Below, piece by piece: positions 34,511 through 47,400 of a DNA stretch of 64,000 bases (position 1 is its first letter; each line of letters opens with the position of its first letter). Under the pieces are notes generated by a model, which was given only the letters and a program-made list of their open reading frames with translations, had not been told where the DNA came from and searched no databases. Both the position numbers and the translations under genes were made by a program. The DNA is taken from contig OY294067.1 in assembly GCA_958510875.1 (NCBI GenBank), positions 55,378,039-55,442,038 of the forward strand, given 5' to 3'. The stretch comes from Endomychus coccineus. Taxonomy: Eukaryota > Arthropoda > Insecta > Coleoptera > Endomychidae.

Positions 34511-36360
34511 GCTATTTACATGACAGTCTCTAAATTTCATAGAAGTAACATTTGTAATTGTTTCGTCATAAATAAAATCTGTATATTTTATATGACACGG
34601 GGGTAAGTGGGCCCCTAGTGTTTAACAGCTCTCGGGTGTTGGTTCGTTACGCCCTTAATCAACTAGTATGTCACCAATACAACTGATTCAAAGTTCGTTG
34701 CAGTATCTGTTCATCTACAAGGATTTCATAATAATTGAGACCACTTTTGTACAAAATCATATTTATTAAACTTTTGATGAATAATACAACACTGATATGA
34801 CGGGAATACATACAACTTCGTATTTAAAATATAGAAAATTGTCTATATAACTCAAGCAGTAGCGTTAACATGATAAAATAATGTTTTGCTCTCCTTAATC
34901 CTAATGTCTGTGAGCTAGATATATAGAATGTGATTGGCATAACTAATTGCATAATTGTAAGTTGAAAAAATTTGTGCCGCGAATTGTTAATTTTTTCAAA
35001 ATACATCAATTTTGGTAAATTTTTGGAATTCTAACCAGTTTTGTCAAAACTAAATTATGCTATATACTCACAATAATCTCAATTTGCCTTTGTCGTTTAA
35101 CTGCATTTTTTTTTGCTTGTAACACCTTTTCAGTCGAACGCTTTTTGGCACAGATTTATTTGTACAAGTCTTTTAATACGTAAATTCACCCACAATCGAT
35201 GCGGCAGTAGTTTTGTAGTTTATTAATGTAGTAGGAAATAAAGTTTTAGTGATTTGACAGAAGATCATACAATCCCAATAAAGTTCCTGAACTTGGTTTG
35301 ACGAAAATATTGAATTTCAATTACTATTATCACAACAGTTTTTCAATACCGGATTGATTTATCTCAATGAAATGAAATCTTCCGACTATACAATATGTTC
35401 CAAATTGGCTATGGAAGATTTTGTATTACGGAAACGATAAGGTTGAAAGTTTTGCTACTAATTTGATAGAGTTCCAGAAGTTGATGTTTTTGAACTATTT
35501 TCGAGTAACCAAAATACAAATTTTGCAATAGTTGCAACTCATTGCTGAGAACTATTTTTATTACACGTCCAACATCACTGAATTTAACCCATGTCAAAGA
35601 GCATTTCCACCACAGCAATATAAATTTTAGGATGAATTTGCGAAAAACACAAATCTGGTTATTTGCATTGTTGAACCCTTGAAAGATGCTTCATTTTTTG
35701 GCACCGACATCCTTTGAATCGGTATCTACCTCTTCTTTTCAAATAGTTGCTCTACATGGAACTATATCTTTCTGTGGAAAAATTGAGAAATACATTGGGG
35801 TTTGACAATCTGTGAACCACCATAATACAATCCTATAGATGTGTAACCCATAATTGATTGTGTAACCCATAATTGATTGCATCCTCCAAGGTGGGAACAT
35901 TCATGTATTCTGTACAAGACGAATAACCGATTTTATACATATTTCTTTTGATAAGGCTTGTTCTTATTGAATTTGAATGACATTTAAGAAGATTTTGATC
36001 ACTTTGGCACCATACATTTTGGCAGAAATATCTAAGTAGTTGGAGTTTCCAATCTGAAAGGCAAAAAAGTGCATCCAGAAGGTTTAGTTAGCCATAAAAA
36101 AGGTGTGATATATCCTTCAAGTTCATCGCTCAATCCCTCATCTTCGAAAAAGTCAAAAAAGTGTTTCCCACAAACATTCTGTGGATATTAATTCGTATCG
36201 AGATAATGACAAGCCTTTAAGCCCGCCCGAGAAGCGTTTTCGTTTTATTCTTCGAACATATTTTATGCTTTCACACATTTCTACTCAGTTAATTCTGTAA
36301 GAAATGTTACATACCAAAAATTTTATTAAAATTTATTGTTTATGAAATATTTGGGTAAAA
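34511..36360. other. intergenic, nothing recognised
   Basis: AT-rich, with a 20-bp direct duplication at about 35838-35880 and no coding signal. Confidence 0.4.
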
Positions 36361-36647
36361 CCATCGACATATACATATGGACTGTGCGTGGCAATGATAA
36401 GCGCGGGTAGTGCCGGCGTGAGAGAGGGGAAAACGAAGAGGACTAATACTGTCTTTATCTACTTTATCTATCGCGTTCCTATTGGCCGCTGCGTTGCCAT
36501 GGAAATGCAACATGACTGTAGCTAGTATGTTTACGTCCCGAGCCGATAGTTAAAGACAGTATTAGTCCTCTTCGTTTTCCCCTCTCTCACGCCGGCACTA
36601 CCCGCGCTTATCATTGCCACGCGCAGTCCATATGTATATGCCGATGG
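36361..36647. mobile_element. 287-bp MITE with ~97-bp near-perfect inverted ends
   Basis: Left arm 36361-36457 starts CCATCGACATATACATATGG; right arm 36551-36647 is its near-perfect complement ending ATGCCGATGG. The 93-bp centre is GC-richer. Flanks are GTAAAA on both sides (36355-36360 and 36648-36653), a target duplication of 6 bp, possibly up to 8. Confidence 0.88.
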
Positions 36648-36653
36648 GTAAAA

Positions 36654-39600
36654 CTGAGACTGTTCGAAGGGGATAGAACGGTGTCTTTCAGAAAATATGA
36701 CATTGAATGAATCGGCCTTTTTCTAATATTATGTTATTAGGATCTATGGTGCAATTATTTTCGTATTCGTTATTCAATTTGGCGACATTATAATGTATAA
36801 CAATTTTTGTGCTCGAATGCAACATCAAGTACAGTGCTAGATTAGCTAATCTTAAGTAAATTATTTTACATTGATTGATAAATTTGGCACATTTATTTCA
36901 ATATTCAACCAAACAAACGATTCATGTATAGCCACATTATAAATCGTGCACTATTTACAATCAACAGTCTTATTTCTAAAGTGTATGTATCGACTAATTT
37001 TAAATTTAATGGGCGGATAATTTACACTTTTTCCATATTTACAATTACTTATGATTATTTTTTGAAATTTCATAAACTATCATTAATATATAAACAATAT
37101 CGGCGTTAGAGGCAGTTGGATGAGTTGGATGATACAATAAATTTTTTCAAATAGAAAGGTTACTTCAAGCAGAATATTTTACGAAGGGTGATTGGAGATA
37201 ACTTAGTACTTAAAATGTATATTAGATTCACTAAATCACCTGTAACTACTATAAATAAGAAATAATCCGTCATTAACTAAAAAATTATTTCTAATTTATA
37301 GTGTTATAGTGTATCCATAGTGTGAACTCTTTTATAGTTTTTCACCTGTAACTAGTTACACAAATGAGATTTTCATTTTATATAAGATAACAGTACATAA
37401 GCATATCTAAATACGTTTTATAACTACCTCAACGAATTGACTGAGATCTATGATTATTAATATAAAAACTAGAATTTACAGGAAATATCGAAAACACAAA
37501 TAAAAAAATCAGATTTCAATTATAAAATCTAAAGACTTTCTGATAAGACAAACGGCGAGATCTCGCATACGATTTTATATTTTTCCAATTTTAATACTGA
37601 AATTTAAAATAAGATATGTTTGTACATTAGATTTCGATTTCGTATACCCGGTGTTTTATAACTTATGAGACATTTTTATTCACATTAACACTTTCGAATA
37701 AGATGTCGATTTTTCTTAAAAAATGTAATAAATCTCCAACAGAAAACGAGGTAAAAAACTATTTTATATCATTAGTTCATTACAACAGTATTAAAATACA
37801 CTTACGTGCTTTGCACCTTGTTTTAGTAAAATTTTCCATGCTTGTTTTCTTACAGTCAATCAGGCAGTAGTCTAATTTATTATTTTCAATCATTTTTGTA
37901 CTCATAACAATTTTAATATAGTTTTCTGTTGTTCATTAAATTTTTTCTATGAAATCGTTTTTTTATTTAAAAGTGCATAATGTGGTTAAACATTGTCTGA
38001 TAAGTTGTGAAACAGCCTGTGTATCGTTTACCCTTCGATGGAGAATTAGGAACATTTCTTCCGAATGGTACAATCTCTTTTTTTTAGATTCACGACCAAA
38101 TGAGTTTCTACTACAGTTGTTGACATTGACAGAAAAAGGGCATACGACATGGAATTTTTCTACAAACGTTACTTCATATTACAGTTTCTTTTTAAGATAT
38201 CGTTTTGAGTCGCCCAGACGGGGAAATCACGATGGAGTTATCGTCAATTACCCGATAAAACGTAGATGGGGAGAGTATGTAAATTTCCGTATGATGAGGT
38301 CTTCAAAAAATACTCGTGAACCTCAAATTGAAATGAACCTTATTGATTTTTGTGGTGCTGTTCATAAAATTAAATCTTCTCATTTCGAATGGTAGTATTA
38401 CGATTTGAAAATTTAAAATTGTAGTATTACTGTATTGTTATCAGAATGTTAACATTTTTTCCTTGATTGTCGAAATTTGTAAATCTTCGTAATTAGTTGG
38501 TCGTGTTTTTGACTAGAAGTTTTAAGGATTAATGTTACGAGTATTTTTGCTATGTATTTTCCACATCCGCATAATATATTGATGCATGTTCTTTCCGTAA
38601 ATATAATTCCTAAAGATTTCTTCCGAAAATACTACCCATAATTAACAGAAAACTTATATGAGAATACCAAAAATCTATTCGCTCCTCATAATTATTCCCA
38701 AAATTCTTATCGAACATCTTAATTATCAATATCGATTGTATTATTTGTGTTTTCGTATGAAATTTTCCAATCTATCCATTATCTACCATTTCACAACCTA
38801 TCCATTTCTTAACAAATCGTTCTAATGACTAGATATTTAATTGAGTATTATGCCTAAAGACACATAATTTGTATTGCTAGATGTGGTTATATCACAACAA
38901 AGGAGAGAAAATATTTCAATGAAAGGAAAGTTCATTGAATTCAGGTAACTATTACAATATTTTTGGAAATCTTATATAAATTGGCTAATGTGTGAAAATC
39001 CCAATATGCATAGGACATTATAGTTTGTTACCTACGTGGTAACTTGCCACATAATCATAATTAAATTAGAGCATCTCAATATTTCTGTTTCATATGTGAT
39101 TTGTAGATAGAAACAAAGATCCCATCTTATGGAGCTAACGGACATAACCTGCTTTCGTTTTATGAAGTCTTGAGTCGTATTTCAGATCGGCATTGGGACA
39201 ATGGTTTAGACAGAAACGTAAGCAATGGTTCAGAAGAAATTGACTCTTTCATATCACCACTAAAATCAAAATAAATCAATGGCCATGTCTCGCAATTTGA
39301 TGAATTTAGTGTTTACAAATAATCAGTTTCCAAAACGTTTTTTTGCTGGATACTTGTATCTATGGCTATGGATACGCAAATGCTCTATTCCAATAAGTTT
39401 GTCATGTTCGCAAACTAAAACTCACCGTTTCAAAATACAACTAGAAGTTGTTACTACCATCAGTAGGTCATGAGAGTTGGTACTTCACGTACCAGAAAAT
39501 GAAATTAATTGTAGAATATTATGTCTATTAATGATGATCATGGCAATGGTGTTACCACTAGTGACATGGTGAGGGTGACTCCATCAAGTTGGTAAACAAG

Positions 39601-41780
39601 TTTTATGAACACGGAGTGTTTTGAATACTTACCTATAATACGGGAGGTAATTGAGAAATTTGGGAAAAATCTGATTTTACTATTCACCATTATTTTTAGG
39701 TTTAGGGGACTGTTGGTTCAATAAATTTACTCCTGTCAACTATATATATGGTTGGAGGGTCTAGGTAGAGCTGAAGGCTTATGAACTTTTGGTAAAAGAT
39801 ATACAGGCTGTGGCATTAGAGTCTCGAAGATCAAGATATCCGTTATTAGAGAAATAAATAAAGTTATGTACGACAATTGTAGATATACGTCAACTTCACC
39901 TTATAAAATTATATTCATATGTACAGTCTTTGATATTATTAATTTTATTGAATGGGACACCCTATTATAATATTCCGAGTTTGGATTATACTCATCTTCC
40001 CCATACTTACAATACAGGGTTTCGTAATATAATTATTTGGGGTATTTTAGAAGTAGAGGTGCTAAATATATGCATGCAATATGCACTAAAAAATACGAAA
40101 TATGCTGTTTATCAGTATATGTAATTTTAAAAACATAAATTAAATTTAGAACAAAATACAGGGGAAACAGTGTATTTAATATTTTCTAAAAATGAAGCTT
40201 GTCATGATAAGCTGTCGTTTTCAAATGCTAGGCATTTCTTGCGACATGGGATCTGTAGAAAAATATACATACTTTCATGAATAATAGTAATGGTAGTGAA
40301 CGTTACCGATTGAAAACAGAGTTACTGAAGGTATATTATTATAGAAAACATCAATTGAAATTATATAGTATATGGTGTTGAACTATTTTGTTTTTGAGTA
40401 TTTTACTCCATTTGCAAGGTTTATTCTGGCAATTTTGAAAATTGAAAATGATTTTAGTATTTTTTAGAGTATTATTAAATAGTCAACTCAACCTTTTTCT
40501 CACAAATATTACAAAAACACTTTCATTGTCATTTTTAGTTAAGAATTGTCACCAATTCAGTTTATTAAAATAGTTAATTTTTCGTTGACAAATTTCGGCA
40601 TTTTCCCAAATATCTATAATCTTCACTTGTTTGCTTGTTCATCCAGAATATAATCATTGAAGGTTAAATGAAGATTTAGTTTGAAATAAGCGGAATACCA
40701 TAACAGGAAACTTCAGCCGATTATCAATATCATTTATTTTATTATACAGAGAATTCCAATTATAGAGACGTTCTGCAGATAACAAAATTATCCTGTCTCC
40801 ACAGAATCATAAAATCCGAAATTTCGTCTGAAACAAAACCATAATTGCTTTTATTTTTTTTCTTGTTCATTCAATATGCATCGTATGCAGTTTATACGCA
40901 TTTTGCATATAATCGAGTCTCTATTCATGAGTTATGTTCAATTGCTTACGAAAATCACTGCAAGCTCAACACCATGTCCAAACGAAACAAGGTGACAACA
41001 TTTTTTTGCTGGCATAACTTTTTGATATTGTCCTAGTTTTATGACAAATTGCTATTTTTTAATATTGCAACAACTGAATAGAGGCGAGCCAAAAGTCGAA
41101 CATCAGACTTTCTCAATATTTTTAACGTATTTTATGTTAAAAAGATGAAAGACACTATTTGCTTTCATTTGTATCAAACATAAATTTCCAATTTGATAGC
41201 GAGAAGGGATATTTAGTTATTATTTTATTATTAACTAGATTGCCGTGGAAAAATGACAGTTGTTACACAAAACTAATGAAACATAAAACGATTATTGAGA
41301 TAAACTATCATAACAACTAGTTATAATAAAATAATTTCTAACTTTGTCTTTTTTTTATTAAATTGGAATTATCTCAGAAATTGTTGATTTTAGGTATAGA
41401 GAATGCAGATACAGTGTCTTTTCACTCCTTAATTTAAATTACAGAGTGATTCATTTGGAAAAATTGAGAATTCAGCAATATTTTAGAAATGGTTATCTGT
41501 CCTGAAACTGGACCAATGTCAAAAAGTTTATGTCTACAAAAAAATTGTCAGGTTGTTTTCCTAGGAGCATGCATTGAATTCGCAATGATTCTAATATACA
41601 ATTGAACATAACTTCTGAAATACCCCATATAATTATATCAAATTATATTGCAAGTATGGAGAAGATGATCCTAATCTAATTTCGGGATAATATATAGGCT
41701 GTCCCATTTAGGAAAATATTTTTTGTTCACTAGTAATATATGAAAATATTTTCAAAATGTGAACTTTACAGATGTCTACA
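36654..41780. other. intergenic, one orphan open frame
   Basis: About 5 kb of AT-rich DNA. The only sizeable frame is 37949-38395 (+, 148 codons), described separately in the findings. No RNA gene or transposon ends recognised. Confidence 0.4.
37949..38395 (+). CDS. orphan open frame, unknown
   Basis: 148 codons from ATG to TAG in DNA where open frames are usually under 80. No family recognised. The first ~25 residues are low-complexity. The segment from about residue 85 (RYRFESPRRGNHDGVIVNYP, then KRRWGEYVNFRMM) is more mixed in composition and is preceded by a possible acceptor (TATTACAG at about 38181). So it may hold a real exon or an old transposase piece. Equally it could be chance. 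Confidence 0.25.
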   Translation: MKSFFYLKVHNVVKHCLISCETACVSFTLRWRIRNISSEWYNLFFLDSRPNEFLLQLLTLTEKGHTTWNFSTNVTSYYSFFLRYRFESPRRGNHDGVIVNYPIKRRWGEYVNFRMMRSSKNTREPQIEMNLIDFCGAVHKIKSSHFEW

Positions 41781-41799
41781 ATTTTCCCAAATAACTTCA

Positions 41800-42860
41800 T
41801 ACATAGTCGAGGAAATAAAGCACTAAAATAAGCCAAATCTGGGAAAGTTTGCGCAGTTGGATGGATTGAGATGCGGTTTCCTGCATTCAATTGAGAAAGT
41901 GATTTAGAAACTTTGTCATCTTCTAGGAATTTGCTAATTTTTCTTCATGAAAGGTAACAAAGCTCTCGGGGGTTTTTAAAGTCGCCGATCACGACTGTGA
42001 CACTCACAATGTTCTGTAAATTACCTAGGGGTATTTCCGGTACACTCGAGCCCTGTGTCATCTTCTAGGAATTTACTGTTTTTTTTTAATTAAATGTAAT
42101 AAATTCTAGCTCTCGGGGGTTTTCAAAGTTGCCGATCACGACTATGCATGAAAACTTTGAGGGTCACAGTCGTGATCGGCAACTTTGAAAACCCCCGAGA
42201 GCTAGAATTTATTACATTAAATTAAAAAAAGAACAAGAAATTCCTAGAAGATGACGTGGATACACAGGGCTCGAGTGTCCCGGAAATACCCCCAGGTAAT
42301 TTGCAGAACATTGTGAGTGTCACACTTTAAAAACCCCCGAAAGCTAGAATTTGTTACCTTTTATGAAGAAAAATTAGCAAATTCCTAGAAGATGACGCCG
42401 TTACCCGGACGCAGGGTACACCAGGTATTGCAGAAGAGTTTTTTCATGTCGTTATCATCACTAGCAACCTTCATATCACCTTTCGAACAGTTGACAAACA
42501 TTAAAAATAATTTTCTCATTAATTTCGTCGATATCCAGGACGTCAAGACGCTAGTATACCCCCGGGGAGGTCCAAGGGGACCTCAGGGAATTTTTTAAAT
42601 ATCATATTCGTGTTCAGCGATCCCAAAAACCCCCGAGAAACCAATTCGAGTCCGTTTTTTATTCACCTCAAAAAGTGCATTTAGAAAAATGCATTTTTTG
42701 GCTGTAGAAATGCAACAAATTTTTTCCGCAAAACAAAAATACCGGGCAAAGTTTCTAAATCACTTTCTGAATCGAATGCAGAAAACCGCATCTCAATCTA
42801 TCCAACTGCGCCAACTTTCCCAGGTTCAATGCTTTATTTCCTCGACTAACAATATATTCT
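41800..42860. repeat. ~1-kb palindromic (snapback) element
   Basis: Outer arms: 41808-41915 (GTCGAGGAAATAAAGCAC ... GAAAGTGATTTAGAAACTTTG) pair with 42745-42848. Inner arms: 41919-42148 pair with 42154-42393, both holding CTCTCGGGGGTTTT, GCCGATCACGACT and CTAGGAATTTAC/GC variants. At the centre, 42089-42148 and 42160-42220 are almost perfect complements. The GATCACGA motif recalls the palindrome in Elp4 intron 3. Confidence 0.8.
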
Positions 42861-43272
42861 ATAATAACGGATATATCGAACTTCGACACGCTAATGGCGC
42901 AGCCTAGATTACCATCGTACTGGTAGTCCAGTACCCCGAGAATGAAATGTTAGTATACTGAGAATAACAATATACAACATTTTATGTTCCGCTTTGTGGA
43001 ATGAACATTGCAAATTCTGATTAGTAACTTGAGTTGCTTCGCAAAGCTAATTTTGAATAGTTCTAGAATATCGGGATCATCCAGATTATCGAATTTTTTT
43101 TTCTGGTGTGATGTTTCACTGAAAGAACATTTAGCTTATTATCTAGACCATTCTGTACAGTTCTTCAGGATGAGTCGATTCGAATTAGAAGATTTTTTTT
43201 TCATATATACATTTGATAACATCATAATTGTTTCAGAATAGTCACAATACATTTTAACTTTCATCGGAAAAT
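42861..43272. other. 3' flank of the A2M-family gene
   Basis: Holds the probable 3' UTR of the - strand gene. No polyadenylation signal could be assigned with confidence. Confidence 0.35.
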
Positions 43273-44452
43273 TCATGTCATTCCGTAACTTCCTAGCTGC
43301 TTAGCTTCATTGTGGTTTTTAATCTGATCGTCTACGATTTCCTTCAGCATTCCCCAAACTTCTTCTTTGTCCAGTAAAACGTACTTGTCATTTTTAATTT
43401 CAGGTGCGAACGTGACCTTCACGTCATTAATCTGCTTAGCAACACCTAAGTATTTTATTGGAGACTCCTGTATATCTGTATTCACATGTTTGGGGGGAAA
43501 AACGTTAGTGTTTACCATTAATTCTTTATCAATCAGTTTCGTTGTAGTTTCTGGAGTTGTATCTATAACGGTAGTCATGTAGGATAATTCTTTATCTATA
43601 TTATTTTTCTGGGATAGTTTCGGAAGTAACGTATTCTTTAATGAAGGAGCAATATTATCCAGTTTAAAATTTTTCTTAAGTCTGACTTTCGATTTATCCA
43701 TCTTAATGTATGGTACAATATCGTTCTTGATTGAGGTGTGTTCATTTGGAACGTGGGTTTCTTTTCTGGTAGTTGTGACATTTTCGGCTGTTGTTGGTTG
43801 TGATTCGGATTGTATTGAGGTCTGTACTGACGAAGCAATTGTTGCAGCTGAAGAAGTGGCTTTATAGTCGGTTATATTAGATATAGATTCATTATCAACG
43901 TTAATGGTATATGTAGAAACACTTAGAATTTTGAGTTTCTGGGAAGGCATGGGAGTAGTCGAATATACGTTAGGGGGAGTTGTATGTGGAGTGATGGTAG
44001 TATGTTCTACAGATTTTTGCATAAATGTTGTATGTATTGGACTACATTTTTCAGGCGTGTCAAAATGGTACTCTGTATCACCAGTTGCATTGCTACCAAA
44101 CCAGGTTATCAGATCATCATCTGTGATCGATTTCAATAAATTGCTTCCCAACTGCGCATGGAAAAATGTGTCAGCTCCCAGATCTTCTCGTGTAATTGGA
44201 TATATTCTTGCATATGCAGGACGAAGAGAAGATATTACGAAGACGCTTCGTATCAAGTACTGCACACAGATTGGACAAGAGCTTGAGATGTTCGCGAAAA
44301 TGAACCACAGATTGTTGGAATAAAAACCATGCTGCATTCCAGCCATATCTTGAGACACGTTCATTAGCAGTGGTGGAGTTGATGCCAGTTCAAATCCAGA
44401 AAATAGGGTAACTTCCAATCTCAGAACACCAGATGGGATTTGTCCTTTCCAC
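43273..44452 (-). CDS. A2M-family gene, last coding exon
   Basis: Begins in phase 2 with WKGQIPSGVLRLEVTLFSGF. It holds most of the receptor-binding domain, then a low-complexity tail rich in Thr, Ser and Lys (for example HTTITPHTTPPNVYSTT) with several N-x-S/T sites. It ends with a more ordered stretch, LLDKEEVWGMLKEIVDD. Stop at 43275-43273. Confidence 0.9.
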
Positions 44453-47400
44453 CTTGAACAGAAACATCATTCAGTAAGGAAGAGAAATGGGGAAAACGAA
44501 GTTCGATTCATTTTGGTCCTTCAATGATAAATTGAAAAAACTAACTGAATGACTCAACGGAGGATAATTGAATGTAAGGATGGAATTCATATAAGACTGA
44601 ATATGAGAACAAAAAATTAATAGTTTTTCAAAAATCGTTCAAGAAATAGTGAATATTGCTTTACATTTAGTCGTTGTCAGGCAATGGAAAGTAACTGTTA
44701 GGAAATATTTATTTTAGCACTGTGAGGAAATATTATTTCCTTACAGTTATTTCTAAACATTGAATAGTTTTCCTACAAAGTTGAAGATTTCTTTATGAAA
44801 CCAAGCTCCAAAAAGTATGCCACTATAACATTTTCTGAGAAACAACTTGCATTTTTATTCTTACGATATTCCATGAAACGATTGTATGCATAGTTATATT
44901 TTTCTCTGGATTTTTTTATACAAACATCCAATGAGGTAGTATTTACTGCCTCATGGGAAACACTATGGAAAAACGCGAAAAATAAACTCTTCACGCGTCA
45001 AGTTTGACAATTCAATATTGCTTTGTTTCCATAGTTACAAAACAAATATTTCATAACATCCTTTCTTTGTGAATAAAATTAATAATGCTGAGGTATGTCC
45101 TTTGAATAATTTTGTATCTTCGGAAAAATGGTATGTATACCTCGTAGAAAAAGCCTCGGCTTGCACCTCACAGGCATTCGTCCAGGCTTTTCTTACTAGG
45201 TATGCAATGTACTATTCTTCGACTCGCTACTGCATCTACAGTATTTTTCCTTCATGACAATTTATCCATAATGCCATTTTATAAAATTGTGGGTTACGGT
45301 CACCTTCTATAGACTAAGCGAGTTTCGTGGGATTTTAATTTTGAGTATGATACTAAATCATATATTGGGGATTATCGGTAATCCAATAGCAGTTTTGCCT
45401 ATCGACATGGTCGTTCAAAATAAAGGTAGCACTGTCAAAAACAGGAATGTTTTATCCTAGCTGTTGAATTTAATCACAGAATTGATTTCGCCGATCAAAA
45501 TCATTTTCATTCAACTCGATAAAGGCAGTAAGGATAGTGCTTGGCTTTTTTAGAATTTTGTGAACTGTAGACGCTGTCTACAAAACAAAGCGATCGTCTT
45601 CTAGTGGTGACGAATCACCCTGTATCTAACAATTATATTTAGAAAAAATGCGCAAATAAAAATAAAATTTGTGTTCGAGTGTTTTTTGAAGAATTATTAT
45701 TTATTTATCCACTACTTTCAAAACCACTGTATAACTAATATTACAGACATTATCCCTTACTCACCTGAAACAGGTTTTTATTTTGAGTAAAGGTGATTTT
45801 CCTTCAATTTCTTCCACTGAACTCTTGTCGGGCAGGATTTCTTCTACAACACCGGACCATAGATTGAATAGAGGTGTTTGATTAGTAGCAGAGTATGTTG
45901 AGTAAGTGACTTCTCCCTAAGAAAAATTGAATCTATAATATCCGAAATTGAAGAATAGTGAATTAGCGGTCAAGTTATTGCATAATAGATCTAGGTAAAT
46001 TCCCGTGCTCAATCAACTCTACGTTGAACAACTTCATGAATGTATAGATTCGAAATAAAGCATAGTGATTCCACGATACCAGTCCTTTTGCCCGATTAAT
46101 CTTTGCTTGTGCAAACGGTTAGATAGAAATTGAGACGTGAATATTGGCTACCAAATCCAGAACTTTTCCATCAGGAGAATAGCATGGCGTGAAGTGAAAT
46201 AATAAAACAGTGGTTCTGGTTCCAGTTCCAGAATATCTGTGATGAAATGATCAACATTCAAAATTATGCTTCATCAGACCATTGTCACATAGACTTGACA
46301 CCATTGCTCATCCAACGGCTCTTCTAAACGAAAACGAGATCAGAGCTAAGAATAACACGTTCTAGATCAGATACTTATTTATGTTATTTTAATCAGATCT
46401 CTCTCAGATGATTGCTGATTGTTTCAATTGAAACTGGTCTGTTTATATGCTGGCGCATCTTATTTGATTGATGCAACTGATTTGTAATTGGATACCATAC
46501 CTTCGACCTTTATGCAACACCGGATTAAGGCAAAAGAGATCCAAAAAATGAAGGGGTGCTCTAAGTTCTTTATGAAGAGAGCTTACATATTCATATCGAT
46601 GTGAACATGGATGATGTATGAACAATAAGGTAACCTTCCTTATTTTGTGGTCCACTTTTTATGTTATGACATTATATAACTTGTTGATATAACATGTAAA
46701 CAATTAAACAAATAGAGTAATATTCGAAATTTACGTAATTGCTTTGGAATGGGATAGGAATAGTACCGGAATATCAAAAATTATCTTGGTCAAGGGTGGT
46801 TGTGGAATCTAAAACGTGTGTCTTACTTTACGTTTGAAATAATTATGTCACTGTCACACTGACATCGTCAATAACCTACAAATTTCATACCTATTTATTT
46901 CAGTTGTCTTACTTTAAATTTTTGAATTGTTTTGTTATGTCAGAATCTGTTGAGTCATTGTGCTGAAATTTTCTAATCCAGTGTTTGAATCATGCCTCTT
47001 ACCACACAGCACAAAATTTTCATGATTGAAGCCTATTTTCGAACGGGTGCGCTAGTTAATGTGCATCGAACAAAACGGGGGACATTTCCAACAATTACTG
47101 TAATTTAGTTTTTCTTGTTACTAAAATCGTTATTTCATAATTTGTAGTTCATTATAGTTTTACAACTGAAATAAATAGGTTTGAAATTTGTAGGTTGTTG
47201 ATGATGTCAGTGTGACAGTGACATAATTATTTCAAACGTAAAGTAAGACACACGTTTTAGATTCCACAACCACCGTTGACCAAGATAATTTTTGATATCC
47301 CGGTATATATGATTCTAATTATGAAAGCTAGTGTTGCTTGGAACATTAAGACATTTTGTTTCTCTATTCACTGTCTAAGGCCTCAATTGTGGCAATTCTA

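Noticed and set aside
43367..44323. Plus-strand frames (71 and 139 codons) opposite the A2M-family last exon.
   Set aside because: They are antisense shadows of a well-supported exon, and their translations lack any domain.
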